Below are positions 6,413 to 6,988 of a stretch of 6,988 bases of DNA, piece by piece. Source of the stretch: an uncultured Spirochaetaceae bacterium (GTDB lineage: Bacteria > Spirochaetota > Spirochaetia > Sphaerochaetales > Sphaerochaetaceae); contig CAMKPI010000084.1 in the NCBI GenBank assembly GCA_946414625.1, positions 1 through 6,988 of the forward strand, read 5' to 3'. Below the pieces are notes generated by a model. That model ran no database searches, was not told the origin of the DNA, and worked only from the letters and a program-made list of their open reading frames with translations. Positions within the stretch are counted from its first letter, which is position 1, and each line of letters opens with the position of its first letter. Both the position numbers and the translations under genes were made by a program.

Positions 6413-6417
6413 CCTCC
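6413..6417 (-). promoter_or_regulatory. Ribosome-binding site that sets the ligA start
   Basis: A strong GGAGG on the minus strand, 7 nt before ATG 6405. It lies downstream of the in-frame ATG at 6429, so the longer start would place the site inside the coding sequence. This supports a 730-residue LigA. Confidence 0.8.
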
Positions 6418-6473
6418 AATACAGCCCATCCCAGCCCGTCCTGGCCTTTTTCAGTTCACATCCGGTCAGGGCC

Positions 6474-6499
6474 CGTTCTCTGCCCACTATGGCAGAACG
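6474..6499. other. Bulged hairpin in the putative ligA leader
   Basis: CGTTCTCTGCC (6474-6484) can pair with GGCAGAACG (6491-6499) around a 6-nt loop, leaving a 2-nt bulge. It lies about 70-95 nt upstream of the ligA start. No T-tract follows on either strand. It might be a leader-RNA structure; function unknown. Confidence 0.3.
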
Positions 6500-6670
6500 C
6501 ACAATTGTCCCGGTTTTGATCCAAACGCTCTATATCAACACTTCCATCCAAAAAAAGGATACAAACCATGAACCGCCAAAACCCGATATGCTCTGCGTTA
6601 TTATGCACGCTTATTCTCGCTTTGTCACGAAAGAACGTAAAACCAGAGGGACCCCGCACCGGGACGAGAC

Positions 6671-6975
6671 TCTAAAACATGCGGAATTTCACACCCTGAG
6701 AAATCCGCACCAAAGAGCGACCCCGGGACCCTTCTCGAGTCAGGCACCATCAGAACACGTGCCGAGTTCCTCTCAAGTTTCTGACGATTAACACCACTTG
6801 TCCAACGCAGATTCTCTCAAAACGCATGCCGAACCACACTGGGACACCGGCAAAAAATCTCACCGCTCCTGCGTCAGGCACCCTCAGGACGCGTGCCGAG
6901 CCACACCCCCTCCGGTACAAACTGATGAGACGCCTCACCAAACCGGTCTTTCCCCAAAAGATACTGCGGAATCAA
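6671..6975. repeat. Degenerate repeats with 67-bp period upstream of ligA
   Basis: A motif of the form AAAAC-nn-TGCSGAR, often followed by CACAC, recurs on the plus strand with its TGC at 6680, 6760, 6827, 6894 and 6965: spacings 80, 67, 67 and 71. The best pair covers 28 bp (6739-6766 and 6873-6900) with 3 differences; both contain the inverted repeat GGCAC-N11-GTGCC. The middle copy (6816-6839) matches the 6883-6906 copy at 20 of 24 positions. The DNA between cores is only weakly alike, suggesting an old tandem array or spaced binding sites. The 67-bp period is not a multiple of three, so a coding repeat is unlikely. Confidence 0.65.
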
Positions 6976-6988
6976 CAATTTTTTGTTG

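Larger units (their letters stand above)
6406..6988. other. Non-coding stretch upstream of ligA
   Basis: About 580 bp with no convincing gene. The longest frame, about 100 codons on plus from 6489, has no recognisable domain and runs into the repeat region. The ligA promoter should lie here, but I could not pick a convincing -35/-10 pair. The stretch contains a bulged hairpin (6474-6499), a GC-rich motif repeated five times (6671-6975) and a terminal inverted repeat, CAACAA-tttt-TTGTTG (6973-6988), that is cut by the window edge. Confidence 0.6.

Noticed and set aside
6406..6429. Longer ligA start at ATG 6429
   Set aside because: The only strong Shine-Dalgarno sequence (6413-6417) lies downstream of this ATG and is correctly spaced for ATG 6405.
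6489..6791. Plus-strand open frame of 100 codons upstream of ligA
   Set aside because: No recognisable domain, no good ribosome-binding site, and its 3' part lies in the degenerate repeats. It is best explained as chance.
6739..6900. CRISPR-like geometry: 28-bp repeat-like cores at a 67-bp period
   Set aside because: The copies are diverged, the middle one strongly, the inter-core DNA is weakly related rather than unique, and there are no cas genes. Real CRISPR repeats would be near identical.

Overview
This window carries five clear protein-coding genes, all on the minus strand, plus three non-coding stretches with repeat or hairpin structure. In transcription order (right to left) they are: NAD-dependent DNA ligase (ligA, 6405-4213), a UDP-glucuronate 4-epimerase-like nucleotide-sugar epimerase (3883-2693), a TM1586-type nitroreductase (2595-1786), an iron-sulfur flavoprotein-type FMN reductase (1675-1037) and a maltose/galactoside-type O-acetyltransferase (932-345). 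No tRNA, rRNA, insertion-sequence transposase or cas gene is visible.

The LigA sequence (TRGNG rather than TRGDG after the KIDG lysine, and the central oligonucleotide-binding part) reminds me most of spirochaete, Treponema-like ligases. This is recognition from memory, not a search, so the host call is modest in confidence. The window has two compositional halves. ligA and the epimerase are GC-rich (36 of 60 bases G+C in 5341-5400, hand count). The three genes on the left are AT-richer (21 of 60 in 2101-2160) and look like genes common in gut Clostridia, so 345 to about 2600 may be a transferred block of small redox and acetyl-transfer genes.

Layout: 1-344 has no convincing gene but holds a perfect 17-bp palindrome with a 3-base loop and a second hairpin sharing its core. 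From 345 to 2595 lie the three accessory genes, separated by about 100-110 bp, each with its own Shine-Dalgarno sequence; a promoter-like sequence precedes the flavoprotein. From 2693 to 3883 is the epimerase, with an unusual Ser/Ala/Thr-rich insertion. The gap 3884-4212 holds degenerate 64-bp-spaced direct repeats and a tandem decamer just before the epimerase. From 4213 to 6405 is ligA, which has a small insertion and an acidic C-terminal tail. From 6406 to 6988 is non-coding DNA in which a GC-rich motif recurs five times, three copies being exactly 67 bp apart.

Functionally, LigA is replication and repair housekeeping, and the epimerase supplies an activated sugar for surface glycans. The nitroreductase and flavoprotein are flavin redox enzymes, and the acetyltransferase modifies a small acceptor, probably a sugar. 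No complete novel system is evident. The most unusual content is the two periodic repeat regions flanking ligA and the low-complexity insertions in the two GC-rich proteins.
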